Source: Rhynchospora pubera (Eukaryota; Streptophyta; Magnoliopsida; Poales; Cyperaceae). Taken from it: a stretch of DNA of 64,000 nucleotides. The notes under the pieces are model-generated. The model did not search any database. It saw only the letters and a program-made list of their open reading frames with translations, and had not been told where the DNA came from. Shown one piece after another: positions 22,490-34,466 of this stretch (positions within the stretch are counted from its first letter, which is position 1; every line of letters begins with the position of its first letter). The translations under genes were made by a program, and so were the position numbers. The stretch spans positions 111,573,431-111,637,430 of the forward strand of contig CM051459.1 in assembly GCA_028095005.1 (NCBI GenBank), written 5' to 3'.

Positions 22490-24285
22490 TGTCTCGCACT
22501 TTTTCCAGTCCGACCACGGAAGATCAGATAGTCTTCTATGGGGCGAAGAAAATGCGGATCAGATACCCCTCGAGCATCTTGAGACCCGTCGTCACTGCCC
22601 ATTCCAAATGAATGAAGGGTACTAATGCGGTTCTAAGTACCTCGAGAGTTGATTGTTTGTCGTAGGTCCTTTTTTTCCAGTAGGCGCAAGCCCCTACTGT
22701 TAATTACCTCCGGACTCAGTTACGGCCTGAGCCAAGAGTACCTCTAGATCGGGATAATCAAAGTTCAAATGCAGTAAGTGGATGAAGTCCATTTTAATAA
22801 AAGGATTGTGTCTTGATAGGGAGTTTCGGGGTGAAAAAAAAAAAAAAAAAAAAAAACATTGCAGAAGGGCAGCTATTTTAACAAAACCATGCAAACATGG
22901 ATGATGCGATTTAATTCTTTAGTTTCCCATTTTAAGACATTTAGGTTGTTTTTACTTTACTGTGTCGGGTTTAGTGCTGTTATAGAGAATTTTGAGTTCG
23001 ACACTAGGAAATTTAGTATCCTAGATCAATTCTCAATCGTTTGGGGATTTAGAGGTTTTGGGATTTCGTTCAAGTCTTGAGTACAGATGCGCTATGCCTT
23101 CTCTTGACAGGAACTTCATTGATAATTCAGAATTGACTTTTCCTTTTCTTTTTTTTTTAATCTGAACATCGGGAGAGTGTCTCCTTCAGGGCGAAGCGCG
23201 ATGCAGTCTTGAAGGGACGAATTTTTTTTTTTTTTTTTTTTTTTGACTTTTAAGACTTTATGTCACTTTAGACTTTGTGTCTCTCGAATCACTCTTAGGC
23301 TTTGTGCCATTTTGACTTTGTGTCATTTTGACTTTGTGTCATTTTTAGACTTTATGTCATTTTGACTTTGTGTCATTTTTTCTTTGGACTTTTAATTTTT
23401 TTTTACTTTAGGATTTTGGACTTTTGAGTTTAGGCTGTTAAATTTGCACTCTTGAATTAGCACTTTTGGATTTTTAACCTTTGAGTTTAACTTTTAGTTC
23501 TTGATATTTTTGGGCTTGGTTTAAAGTTTAAGCTTTTGCATTTTTGACATTCTGGACTTTGAGTTGGACTTTTAGTTGTGACTCTTGAGTTTTAGATTTT
23601 TAGTATTTGAGTTTGGACCTTTAAATTTATACTTTTAAATTTCTATTATTTATTTTATTTATTTATTATTTATTTTTTTTTTTAAAAAAAAACAATATAT
23701 ATGCTTAGTTTATTTTGATTTTGTTTGTAAATCTCAATGCTTGACTATGCCTGTTGTTCAGAACAAGGAATATCAGGTGTACCTGCTGTCCATAAAATGT
23801 TCAAACGTACCTGCCGTCCAGAACATGAATGTACCTGTTGTCAAGAACATAAACTGTTCAAGTGTACCTGTTGTCCAGAACACAGAATATTCAAGATGAT
23901 TTTCTTTTGCCTTATTTCCTTTTCTTCTCTCTTTTTTTTTATTTAACCATATGAATATAAATTTATCATTATTATTATTATTACGATTATATTTATTTTA
24001 TTTTATTTTTTTACTTATGGTTATCCCTTAAACCTATTAATTTTAAAATATTTCGTACTTTGGTATTTTAGCACAACATAACACATCAAAATATTCCTTA
24101 TATTTTTCTTGACATTTTGATATTTTATGGGAATTTTTCTGATAATCTAGCTATTTTTAATGTATTTTTGAAGTTTGCTATACTGCAGGAATTTTCTGAT
24201 TGGTTGCAATTTGCTGTTTCGTGTCAGGTTGTCAGGGACTCGTCGCACTGCCAGCGTCACAGAGGATCCTCCTAGGTCGCTGAAT

Positions 24286-24365
24286 TTGGTAATTGGTTGA
24301 GCCACTTGGATTGCACTCGCGCCTATACGCCGAATGGGTTCGAGTTCGAATTCGAGTCGGACTGG
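24286..24365 (+). repeat. tRNA-like (SINE-type) segment within the LTR
   Basis: TGGTTGAGCCACTTGG resembles a degenerate pol III A-box region, and ~45 bp later GGGTTCGAGTTCGAATTC resembles a B box, the spacing found in tRNA-derived SINE heads. The same segment recurs in the other LTR at about 51241-51320. No complete SINE body or flanking duplication is apparent. Confidence 0.3.
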
Positions 24366-25838
24366 CTCTGTGGGTCCTGCCTGTCAGTGGAGCTTATCTG
24401 AGCTCCGAGTTCGTTCAACATTTACTTCGTTTCAACCTCCTTCCCTCCTTCGTTTCTGTTGACTCGTCGGCAACGAGGGTTGACCCAGTGGTTCCGGCTA
24501 TCATTCTAACCATGGGTTGGTTCTGCAGAGTCGTCTTCTCACCCTCTTCTCCACCCCATCTTCAATTTTGGTCGTGCCTATTCAATTGGTCGTGTTTCTT
24601 CATGCTTCAGACATGGTCCGACGACGTGCTCAGGGAGCAAATTGAGGGCCATAAGTGAAGATTCTCAGTTGAGGGATGCCTTTTGAGCATTGAGAGACTT
24701 TCTTAAGTCACTTACCACGGCAGAGGGAGGCACAGGTACTGTAATTTAACCGTAGCTCAAGTCTAAGGTCTGGTTTTGTTCTCACCATCTTTACGACCAA
24801 TACTTGGCTTCGATTGGCAATATTTACTTCCATTCTGACATGTGTATACCTCACTGTTACCCATCACTTAGAAGGACTTAGTATCTCATTAGGGACTGTC
24901 TTGGCTTAATTTTGAAGTTTCACTGAGTGTTGATTTCAGTTCAGGTTTTGGCACAGGAATGTAATGTGATATAATTTGACAATTGGGGTATCCTGACTCC
25001 AGGTTTCATCTTACTCATTTCAATCACAACACTGAACCTCAGGATTGTTTGTTTAGTGCAGACCCTCCCCATTTTTATGTTAATCATTCATGGTTTGGAT
25101 TCATGCTTGATGTTCATTTTTACTCACTGGAATTGAGAAGGATTTTAAAATTAAAACCACAGACCCATGTCGCCTCTATCATAATTTTTATTTGAAGATA
25201 TTATCATGTAGGATGACACCCAAGCTTGTTAATCATTCTGATTATACCTGTTGAGTCCCTTTTCTCTTTTTTTTTTAGTATGAGTATAAGGAGTCCTTTT
25301 TTTTTTATGCTGTGGGACATACCAAAGAAATTGGACAGAAATGCCCCTGTGAACACATGAGTTGTGTAAACTTACTCACTGTTTTCTTTATTTGATACAT
25401 TATATATAATTGTGTTTGTTTTTTTTTTTTTACTGAAAATAGATGAGATGATAATATTTTTAGTTTAGTCCCCCTACTTCTATTATTGAATAGATGTATT
25501 TGTTTTTTTTTTTGCCTAGCTTTAGTGTATTTTATTATTACCTATGCTGATTTTTTTCTTTTGACATACCATAGGAGTACCTCTGGTCACAGTTACACCC
25601 TAGACATATTTAATCATTCTTTTTTTCTTTAGTTCCAATAAGACATGCTTTTAACAAAATAAAGCCTAGCCACTGCATATTAAAATTTCCCTTTTACTAC
25701 CCACTGTTCCTTTACCTATGGACCCTTGATTTTTCTATTTATTACATCTTTGTTGGACTTGAACTCCTTTATTAATTAATCTTATTCCTGAAACTTAAGA
25801 AACCATCATTAAATGTCAGGACATGGTTATGTGCATGA

Positions 25839-26132
25839 GTGTGCGCTCTCAGGCAAGCACCCCTCATGCATGGAACCATGTTCCTCCATCAAGCCTTGCT
25901 TCAACATTTTTAAGATTTTAGGGGACTCGTTCATATAAATTTTATACATGACTTTGGAAATGACTATTATTAATGTTGAAACACAGATAGATGCATGAGT
26001 GTGCGCTCTCAGGCAAGCACCCCTCACACATAAACCTATGCCTCTCCACAAGAACTTTCCTTTTAACACTTTTTTTAACATTAAGAAACTCATTGACATA
26101 GGCAAGTGTGCGCTCTCTGGCAAGCACCCCTT
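25839..26132. repeat. Triplicated GTGTGCGCTCTC-GGCAAGCACCCC motif in the LTR
   Basis: Three copies of an ~26-bp motif lie at about 25839-25864, 25999-26024 and 26105-26131, two of them preceded by ATGCATG-type sequence. They lie downstream of the candidate TATA box in the transcribed direction (minus strand). The right LTR has the same set near 52793-53086. Confidence 0.8.
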
Positions 26133-29006
26133 GCCCATGTCTCGGAGCCCTAGAGCAGCAATAGTGAGTGATCTACATGGTGACCTTTTACAATTAACAC
26201 TTATCTTCAGAGAGAATAAAGAAAACAAGAGAAACACAGGTATTGGAAGGGAAAATCAAGAAGGGGAATAACACTTTTGTATTGAAAATTGACACAGTGG
26301 CTTTCCTACCTCTCTTTGAAAATGCTTCTACTTGATTACAATAGTGTAACTAAATAATTTGACAGAGTTTTAGCTTGCTCCTCTCTCCCTCTCCTTCTTT
26401 GGTGGTGATCATCTTCTTTTATAGGGGAAGGCTTCTAGGGTTTAGCTCTTCCTCTTTTACACATGGCATCATCTCTGTGTTTTGATCCTTGATGGAGGGA
26501 CATGATACAATGTGAAACTGCCGCCTTACTTCTTCATTTCTTTCTCCAGTCTTGATTTCTACTGTCCAAACATACTATCCAATATGCTCATGACATCTGG
26601 CACTTGTGCAATTGCAGTGGCTTGATTGCTTATACTTCTACTTCCTTGCACATGCCATGGTGGATTACCATGACAAGTGGGCCTCATGCTTTTTGGTAAA
26701 CTCACTTGCTCCTGATGTGCTTGAGGGAGGGGTTAATCTTGGCGCCAAGTACCTTGCTGCATATGTGGCACATTTTCCTTTATCCATCAATTGATGAGAG
26801 GTTGTGATGGTCTCTGAATGCTAGGGTCTAGGGGAGTAGCCACTTTGCCCCTCTTTGCTATTTTAGGGGTCTGGGTGCAAAATTACATTGCCCAACGCCT
26901 TAATTGAGCCTGAGGCAGTGTACTTGCTTGGTAAATTTTATGCTTTTACCATGATTTGAGCCATCAATACTGTGTATAGGCATGCATGGCCTAATTTGAT
27001 TTGTTGCTTTTGCTGTTGGGTGTTTTGCAACCCAGCTGGCAATGGATTTGCAGGGTTTTAGCATTTTTAATTGGGCTATCTCTCCTATTTTGAAGTCATT
27101 AAGTAGCCTCACGCCTTGTTTTATACTTGCCTAATCTCAGTTTTGACCATAGTCAACTCTAGATTTACCAAGCGTTTCACATGGGTTACCTGGTCCTGCT
27201 GGTGCCTACTATGTAATGGGGTGTGTATTATGCATTTTTAATCCCAATTTTGCCACCAATTATTGATAATTTGGAGTATGTGGCAGGGTTCAGAGGGGTA
27301 TAATGGGAATTCTATGTTCATTCCCTATTGAACTATGCTCCATATTGCTTTGTCTCATGCCCCAATTGACAGATATGCCCATGGTTACTTTGTGATGTCA
27401 TTTTCAAGCGCATTGTGATGCATCATGAGATGTTATGCATCTTTGGCTGCACCTGTGTTTGAGGCAGTGTTGCCAACACTTACATCCCTCCATTCATCTA
27501 GTCAGATGTGTAAAGGAATGGCCAGATGTGATCCATGCACATGATTTCTCATGCCTACATCTGTACCTAACCACATGGCATTTCCATTGCACAAAGTAAT
27601 GGTCCATCATAGCCTTTCATTTCATCTTTTGCCCCCATCAGACGGCTCTCCTTGAATTAGAAGGTTGCATCACCATTCTGTTATCTCTGGGGTCTTAGTA
27701 CTAGGGGACCATACTAGGTTCTTCTTTTCAGGGTGTAGTCTGATGAAAGACAGTCACCGTCCCCTCCAGTCCTTCAATTCCCTTTGTCTTTTCCTTCCCA
27801 TTTCACTGGAGACATCCAGTTAGAAGGCATCTCGACTGTGGTAGCATTAGAAGCCACATACAGCATCTGTGCATGCTCCCTGTTCAACACGAAGCTCAAT
27901 TATTGCCTCCCACAGTGCATTCAACCCTCTCTCCTCCATTTGTACAACGTCGCCATTCTTGCTCGAAGCTGAGATAGCTCATCCTTCCTTACAAGCTTCT
28001 TCGCTTGGAATTGCTTCATCAGGTATATTGTTAAACCCTTCGAGAAGATGTAGCATGCTTCGATTGCACAATTACATCATACGTTGTACCCAATTTCTGA
28101 CATTCCCCTCCTGACAGCCGGCCTCCTCATTCCCCAAATTAGGCTATTCCTTCTCCAATTCTCCACAAATTTGGTGTCGCTGAGATCGTGGAAGCATCGC
28201 CCATCTATCGGTGAGGTTAGTTGGGGCTGAAGCGGCACAGAACGGCGGCGAATCTCTTCTTTCCGCTGGTGTACGACGCAGTGTCAGACGGTACTGTTTC
28301 ATCCCTTCTTTTCTTTCTTTTTTTTTTTAAATTGTGGGACCCACTCTCTTTCGACCAGTCAGAAAATCCTATTCGATTTTTGAGTCCAGGCTTAGATCCG
28401 TCCGTTGATTTCGGATAGTATTGCTGGGATTTATCGTGGCCGTTGGATTGATGGGAATTTCCTTAATCGAATTGGGCCAGTGTATAACTCAGATGGGCTT
28501 CAGTCTTGGCCCAAAGCAAATTTTGTTATTTTCTTAAAAGCCCATCCGAAATTATCTTTGTTTTTTTTTTCTTTTTTTGGGGTTTACCTCCATTCTTCCC
28601 AGCAATGGACTCATCCATTTGTCAGAAATTTAAGGATAATTAAGCTGCTTTGTTTTTAGAAAAATTGTTTGGTGCCCATTCATTGGTCAATTTGACATGA
28701 AATTTTGCATGGCTCCTCACAAAAATATGAAGAATTTAGCTGCCACAAATTTTCTATTTTTAGGACTCTGGTAATTAATTAAAAGGATATCACGGGCGCA
28801 TAATGGCATTCCTCGTAATTAATTAATTTACTGTCCATTTTTTTTAGAATTTCTGTGTTTTCCTTTCATGCATTATGACCAATTATCAGGGCTATTTTGT
28901 TGGGTCATTGGTTATGTGGATGGGATTTTGATCATACGGTTTTGGATTTTGGTGATAAGATAGGAAATCATTTAGGATTTTGTGCAGCAGAATTTAGAGG
29001 CAAACA

Positions 29007-29030
29007 AATGCCCCCCACCAGAGCGGACTG
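29007..29030 (-). promoter_or_regulatory. Polypurine tract of the retrotransposon
   Basis: In element sense the bases just before the 3' LTR read TGGTGGGGGGCATT, immediately followed by the LTR start TGTTTGCC. A G-rich tract of this shape next to the 3' LTR is the usual plus-strand primer site of Tat-type elements. Confidence 0.75.
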
Positions 29031-29151
29031 TGAGATATATCGATCAGTCTACTCTGGTGTCCCCAATTTCTAGGCATTTTCTTAGTAATTTGTGGGCATT
29101 TTCTGGATATTTGACATGGCTTTCGCCCCCCTTTTTTTTTTGCAGGTAATT

Positions 29152-32100
29152 ATGGCTTCGGTTGATGAGATTTATGATACTGTCCCCCGGTTTGAGATTG
29201 TCAGGACGGGTTTCTATGGTCCTTCGGATGAGGCCATTGAGTCTTATATCAGTGACTATTTGGATCCTCAGAAAGTCCATGTGCACCTTCATCGCTTGTG
29301 GAAGCGCGCCATTCTCCGAGGAAGAGATAATTTCCATGGGCTTTTGGTTCGGCACAATCGTTTACCCTTACCGGCCATCTATGACTATCCAAGCCTTGCT
29401 GTTGACCCTCCTTCACGCACCGAGGAGCGCCGAGACAGGTATTACACCTCTCATTGTTCCATTGGTCGAGATAGGCGCGGTATTCCCTCCGGTGACCTTG
29501 CAGGTATTTTTCTGAACTCCACTGGTCGTTCTACTTTTTCTGCTGATTTTCACCTGTTGAGTATGGAGATGATGGAGGGGCATGTTATCCCTTGGTCTCC
29601 TGGGAATTTGAGGGCTCAGGGTGATCTGAAATGGAGTCCCGGGCAAGTTGAATGGACCCGGTACATCCTGTGTAGTATGGGGAAGAAATTGGACAAGGTA
29701 GAAATTTTTGGAGGTGTGATTTTGGCTTTATTTGAGTATACATGGAGTCCCAACCTTCTGAAAGCAATGGCCTCCAATTGGAATTACGTTCATAACACGT
29801 TTCCCTTAGAAGATCGTGACGCCACCATCGATCTTCAGCAGATGTCTGGCCTTATGGGGGTGCCAGTAGAGGGGTTGGTTTATGAGGAGAGGGTACCGCC
29901 TGATTTTGAGCTCTATGGTCCTGATCACAAAGGGTTCCCTCTACATTCTGCTTCGCTTCGGGCAGTTTTCCGGATTTATTATGAGATTGCCATGTCACGT
30001 GGTCGGCGTGGCTTGGGCAAGGATGTCCCTTTGAGAGATTGGGTTCGCTATTTCACGGATTTGATACCCGAGAAGGGGGCCGCGCATTTTGCTAATCCTT
30101 TGGAACCGATTAAATTGGGTTCTGACAAGACATATATTCCCTCTGAGCGGGTGTCATTCTCGGATTTCTGTTCCCATGAGTTGGATGATGAGACGGTCTT
30201 GACTGCCTTTTTGGCTTGGTGGTTATGTTATTTCTTGATTATCTATGAGCCGGCTGGGTATATCCGCCCTGGGGTCTTTGTGGTGGCGAATGCCTTGGCT
30301 CGCGGTAAGCGGGTCTCATTGGCTATTCCAGCTTTAGTGAACCTTTATAGGTCCATGAGAGAGCTTACTTCTTCGAGGGATCCTTCCAGGGCCACGGTGG
30401 TTATGCCTTTACACATCCTTTCTGGTTGGTTTTACCTTTACTGGGAGAAGTGTTATACTCCGCTGACCTCTGCTGGCATGAGGCAGTCATTGCCAGGTTT
30501 GATTCATATTGCTGGTTGTACCGTCCGTGATCCGGATCAGATTACCGCTCATTTGTGCTTTACTCAGAGTAGTCAGTTTATCATGGATTATCGCCCTGAG
30601 GCCTTTAACAAGGGGTGGCCTAAGGACACTGGGAAGCCGTACATTGTCAAGGATGTGGCGCCTCGTCAGAAGGGGACCTGTCCTAAGTTGTGTTCTCCTC
30701 GGCACAGGCGAGACCGGGACTATACCGTCAGTATCAGAGCGGGATGTTTATCTATTCGCATGGGGAATAGGGTGATCCATGAGGTTTACAGCCCTCACCG
30801 CTGTGCTTGGCAGTTTGGGTATGACCAGGCTATTCCAGCAGTTTTCAACTTTCCTGACCCTCCTCGAGTCACTTTGCCGTCATGTGCAGCTTTTAGTGCA
30901 TTCTCAGTGCGTTTGGGCACCGACACTAGTTGTATTGTTCCTCCAGCTTCTCGCCAGGGGACATTGACTGGGGAATATGACAGGTGGTTCAGAGGTTGGT
31001 CTAAGATTCCTCATGATGTTAGCGTGGCCATCCTAAAGGAGAAAGTTTACCCTCGTTCTCGGATTGTTCCACAAAATCCGGAGGTTAGACAAGGCGGTTT
31101 CAGACCACTGAAGAATTCTTTTGGAGTTGATGGTTTTGTGCCGATTGGTGTGAAGCCCTTGGAGTATGTAGACCCTCCTTCGCTTCCTGACGGCCATTTC
31201 CCTGGTTCGTTACTTTCCTTTCTCATTTGAATCCCCTTCTTGATTACCTTCTCTCTTTCTTATGATGATTTGTTCTTTGAGGCAGGTCTTGGTGGATATG
31301 ATTTTGGTCATTTTCACTTCAAAGTAGAGGGTATTTCTCCTATTGAGGGAGAGTCTCCCCAAGCTTCTGCATCTGAGCCTTATAGACGCTGGGCTATCTA
31401 CTCAGGTATTGCATTTCTCTTCTTTTTGTTTAACTTTATCACCGATGTGGAATTGTCATGGTTTTGGTTTTATAGGTGTTCATAGGTTCCCTCCTTCGGT
31501 GGAAAATGAGGAGTTGGCCCCTTCACGTTGTCCTTCTCCTGAATACCCTGATGAGCTGGCTGAGGAAGCAGCTAGGCTGCTGAAGAGGCAACGTGAGGAT
31601 TCTTTGGTGGAGGAAGAAGTGGCCCGGTATGAGCTTCGGCGGCGGCTGAGGGAGAGTCCTTCAGATGACGGGTTTTCCATGGAGCCTCCTCTCCTTGCAC
31701 CACATTCATGTACGTTATTTCCATTTTTCTTTCTGACTTCATTTCATTTGATTTTGATTTGCTATAAACTTGTCATGGTATTACTTTCCAGGGACTGCAT
31801 GCTCCGGTATATGGGGTAGCGCCATTCTGGCTGAGTCCGTGGTTGCTACAGAGGACATTGAGATGGAGGAGGTCGAGGTGGAGACCGTCGCTGTGCCATT
31901 TGAGGAGATCCTGCGCCCCCGGCTGATCTCTCCGGCTCCATTTATCCAGGCGAGTGACTTCCCTGTCACGGATGATTCTATGGCGATTGTTGCCGTTACC
32001 GTCTTTTCCTGTGAGACTGCTCCGACACCGGCCATCTTTCCAGCGCTTCGAGGTCTAGGTATGCTTCGTTTCACTGAGCTTTTTACCTTAATTTCCCTTC

Positions 32101-32749
32101 CGTTTCATTTTATATTTTCCTTGTCTTGATTCATTTAGGTCGACTTCCTTATATCCTGATGGCCTTTAGCATTGAGTTTTGGGCTTTGGGCTTACGGGAT
32201 TTATGTCATTTATATCGGCTGTCCCTCCGGAGTTTCATGAGCGTTGATGAGCTGACGAGCCATGTCATGGGCATGGAGCTGGACGTTCTGGATCATGCCT
32301 CCATCTTATGTCCAGGTATTTACCCATAATTTCCCTTGTCATCGTGATGTGCATTTTATTTTTATCATAACCTTTTTCTTTTTCATTCAGGAGAGAGCTC
32401 CTCAGGCAGTCCTGCCCTCCAGACTCTCCATGATTTCCTTTTTCCTGAGTCGGACATGGTTCCGGAGTTTTCTGATGAGACGCCATTGGACTACTCCGAG
32501 TGGGAGGCTCTTCTCTTTGACTCTATTCCTCTAGCCGTGTCATCATTTGCTGGTGGGGCGAGTTTGCCATTGTCGCCAGATACTGTTTTGGTTGAGCCGA
32601 TAGTTGGGGTGTCAGCTCACCGGAGGGACGTTGGTTCTGATGATGATTCAAAGAAAGCTCTCACAGGTGTAGTGCTAGCCCTTCCTTGTTTTGCCTCTCT
32701 CGTGGCGGACGCTTCTCGAGAGGTTGAGTTGATGATGGGTTTCTTTTGA
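29152..32749 (+). CDS. Antisense spliced gene 1 of the retrotransposon: plant mobile domain (PMD) protein
   Basis: Six exons join in one frame: 29152-31204, 31286-31405, 31476-31709, 31792-32058, 32139-32315 and 32391-32749, 1069 aa. All five introns (70-82 bp) have GT/AG ends and are in phase 1. The start codon follows an acceptor-like TTTTTGCAG, so a 5'-UTR intron is likely. Residues about 180-480 match the plant mobile domain (aminotransferase-like PMD): FGGVILALFEYTW, NTFPLEDRDATIDLQQMSGL, FLAWWLCYFLI, RPGVFVVANALARGKRVSLA. The C-terminal third is variable, rich in Glu, Pro and Ser. Host PMD proteins such as Arabidopsis MAIN and MAIL1 act in silencing and genome stability, and PMD genes have repeatedly been carried by transposons. 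It is antisense to gag-pol and begins 146 bp inside the 3' LTR border. Its function in the element is unknown. Confidence 0.88.
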
Positions 32750-33164
32750 GTAGGAGTTATGTAGCGCGATGGCGCTTTGTATCTTTTCTTTTGTTATGGT
32801 TTTAGTTTTAGACTTGGTTTTAGTTGGTCGCTCCTGACTTTGTAGCGGCTGGACTTTCTGATCATGATTATGTGATGTTTTAGGCCTTTGTTGGGCTCTT
32901 GATTGTAGTTGATTTATGGGCATGGGTATTATATTTTGGTGTCATTGGGTTCATCATTTTTTCATTAAAGTCCTTGGATTGCGAAGCGATCATGTTCCTT
33001 GCAAACCGCCACGCCTCTTGATCTTTGGCATTTATGGGTGAATTCGAGAAGACGTACGCTTTCTGGTGCCCTAATTTTCTTTATATATATATAAGGCATC
33101 ATGTGTACGTATCTCGTATCATTTCCTTCTTCTTCTGAGCTTTCTTTCTTGGACTTCATTTTCC
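32750..33164 (+). promoter_or_regulatory. Spacer with TATA box between the two antisense genes
   Basis: After the stop of antisense gene 1 comes a T/G-rich 3'-UTR-like stretch. At 33081-33094 TTATATATATATAA lies 71-84 bp upstream of the next ATG, well placed for a core promoter. Antisense gene 2 therefore probably has its own promoter rather than being co-transcribed. Confidence 0.6.
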
Positions 33165-34466
33165 ATGGCCGGCGTCATAGATCCAAGGAATCCCAAACGT
33201 CCCAGAGATGAGGGTAGTTCCTCTGTCCAAGGCGCGCCATCTTCCAAGCCTAACTGGTCATATGACCCAGGCAACCGTTATCTATTTCGAGACGACGAGG
33301 CTTTTGAGTGCTATCAAAGTAACATTGGTGAAGGGGGGCGTGAAGCTTCCGCCTGCTTTTTCTTTCATTCTCAAGGGCGTTTCACCACCCCTTATATGAA
33401 TTTAATAACAGGGTGGCTCAATGCCTGGAGCCTCCACGGCTTGTCAAGGCTTGATACTCCTTACCATCCGGACATCACCAAGCTATTTTATGCTAACCTC
33501 CGTGTCACATTTGATCACCATGATACCCCTTCTGCCTCTTCTTATCTTTTTGGCAGGCTCTTTCACATAGGGGTGGAGGATTTGGCTGACTTGATTGGTG
33601 CCGCAGATACTTTAAATGGCTTGTCAGTTTATGCCTTTGGAAGTTGGCCTCGTGAGCAAGGAACATACCGGGGCCATTGCGATTGGTTCAAGATACCCAG
33701 GTCTGAAGCGGGTTCTGAACTGGTCTCTGCTGCGCATTTGCCTGCGCTTCACCGGTAATTTTGTTATTTGTGTGTTTTTGTTTTTGTTGTTTCTTTTGTT
33801 TGTTTCTAAAGGATAGGTTCATGACCATGAAGTTTATATGTTCTTTTTAGGTTATTTTTCTTGGTTATCAACTACATCCTCTTTCCTCAGGGTGAGTTAT
33901 CGGATTTGACTCGCCCAGGGGCTTTGTTCTATCTTCGCTTATTGCTCCTCAAACGCGGGAAAGCTAATCTTCCCAGCCTCATCCTCCAAAACATGCATTA
34001 TGTCACGAGGTTTCCCAAGGGCCATTTGCCTTATGGGAACTTAATTGAGGCTTTGATAGAGCGGGCTCAGATTCCATTGCCTGAGACACTGTGGGGGAAT
34101 CCAATCACTGAGCGGCTTATCCTGTATCCGCGCAACCTGCTCTTAGATTTGACTTCCTTTGGGTGGGTGGAGATGGCTCATGGCACTCTAGTCCCTGACC
34201 CCAACTACCCGGTGAACAGTCATATCCTTCATAGGTTTGCTGCTGTGAATCAGTATAGTCCGGTAAGAGAGGCTTCTCCCCCTTCTCCAGATGGCTCAGC
34301 CATTGAAGAATCTTCTCCGCTCCAGGAACACATAGACCAGCGTTTTAAGGAGCTGGACCAGCGACTGGAGAATGTCGAGGCAGTGCTTCAGTCAATTCAT
34401 AACACCTTGGAGACCTTTGCAGGGGCGATGGCCGCAGCTCAGGCGCCTCCAGTGCCTCCGACATGA
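33165..34466 (+). CDS. Antisense spliced gene 2 of the retrotransposon: putative plant transposon protein-like
   Basis: Two exons, 33165-33754 and 33851-34466, join in frame (intron 33755-33850, GTAATT...TTTAG, phase 2) to give 401 aa. The N-terminal ~30 residues are basic/Ser-rich (PRNPKRPRDEG). The body (about 40-330) contains YPHPDITKLFY-like sequence, LFHIGVEDLADLIG, and RLFFLVINYILFPQ spanning the splice junction, then LPYGNLIEALIERAQIPL. This pattern resembles the 'putative plant transposon protein' domain found in many retroelement-linked plant ORFs. The C terminus has a predicted coiled coil (QRFKELDQRLENVEAVLQSIH). It is transcribed opposite to, and convergent with, gag-pol. The biochemical role is unknown; family assignment rests on motif shape only. 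Confidence 0.72.

Larger units (their letters stand above)
22490..29006 (-). repeat. 3' LTR of the retrotransposon (left copy)
   Basis: 6517 bp. It contains poly-A/T tracts, a GACTTTGTGTCATTTT repeat cluster (about 23241-23400), a GTACCTGYTGTCCAGAACA cluster (about 23765-23895), a tRNA-like segment (about 24286-24365) and three GTGTGCGCTCTC copies (about 25839-26132). Short open frames inside it have no recognisable domains and recur identically in the other LTR; I treat them as chance. Confidence 0.96.

Noticed and set aside
24293..24658. 121-codon plus-strand ORF in each LTR
   Set aside because: It is identical in both LTRs simply because the LTRs are recent copies. The frame overlaps the tRNA-like segment and has no domain or coding signature.
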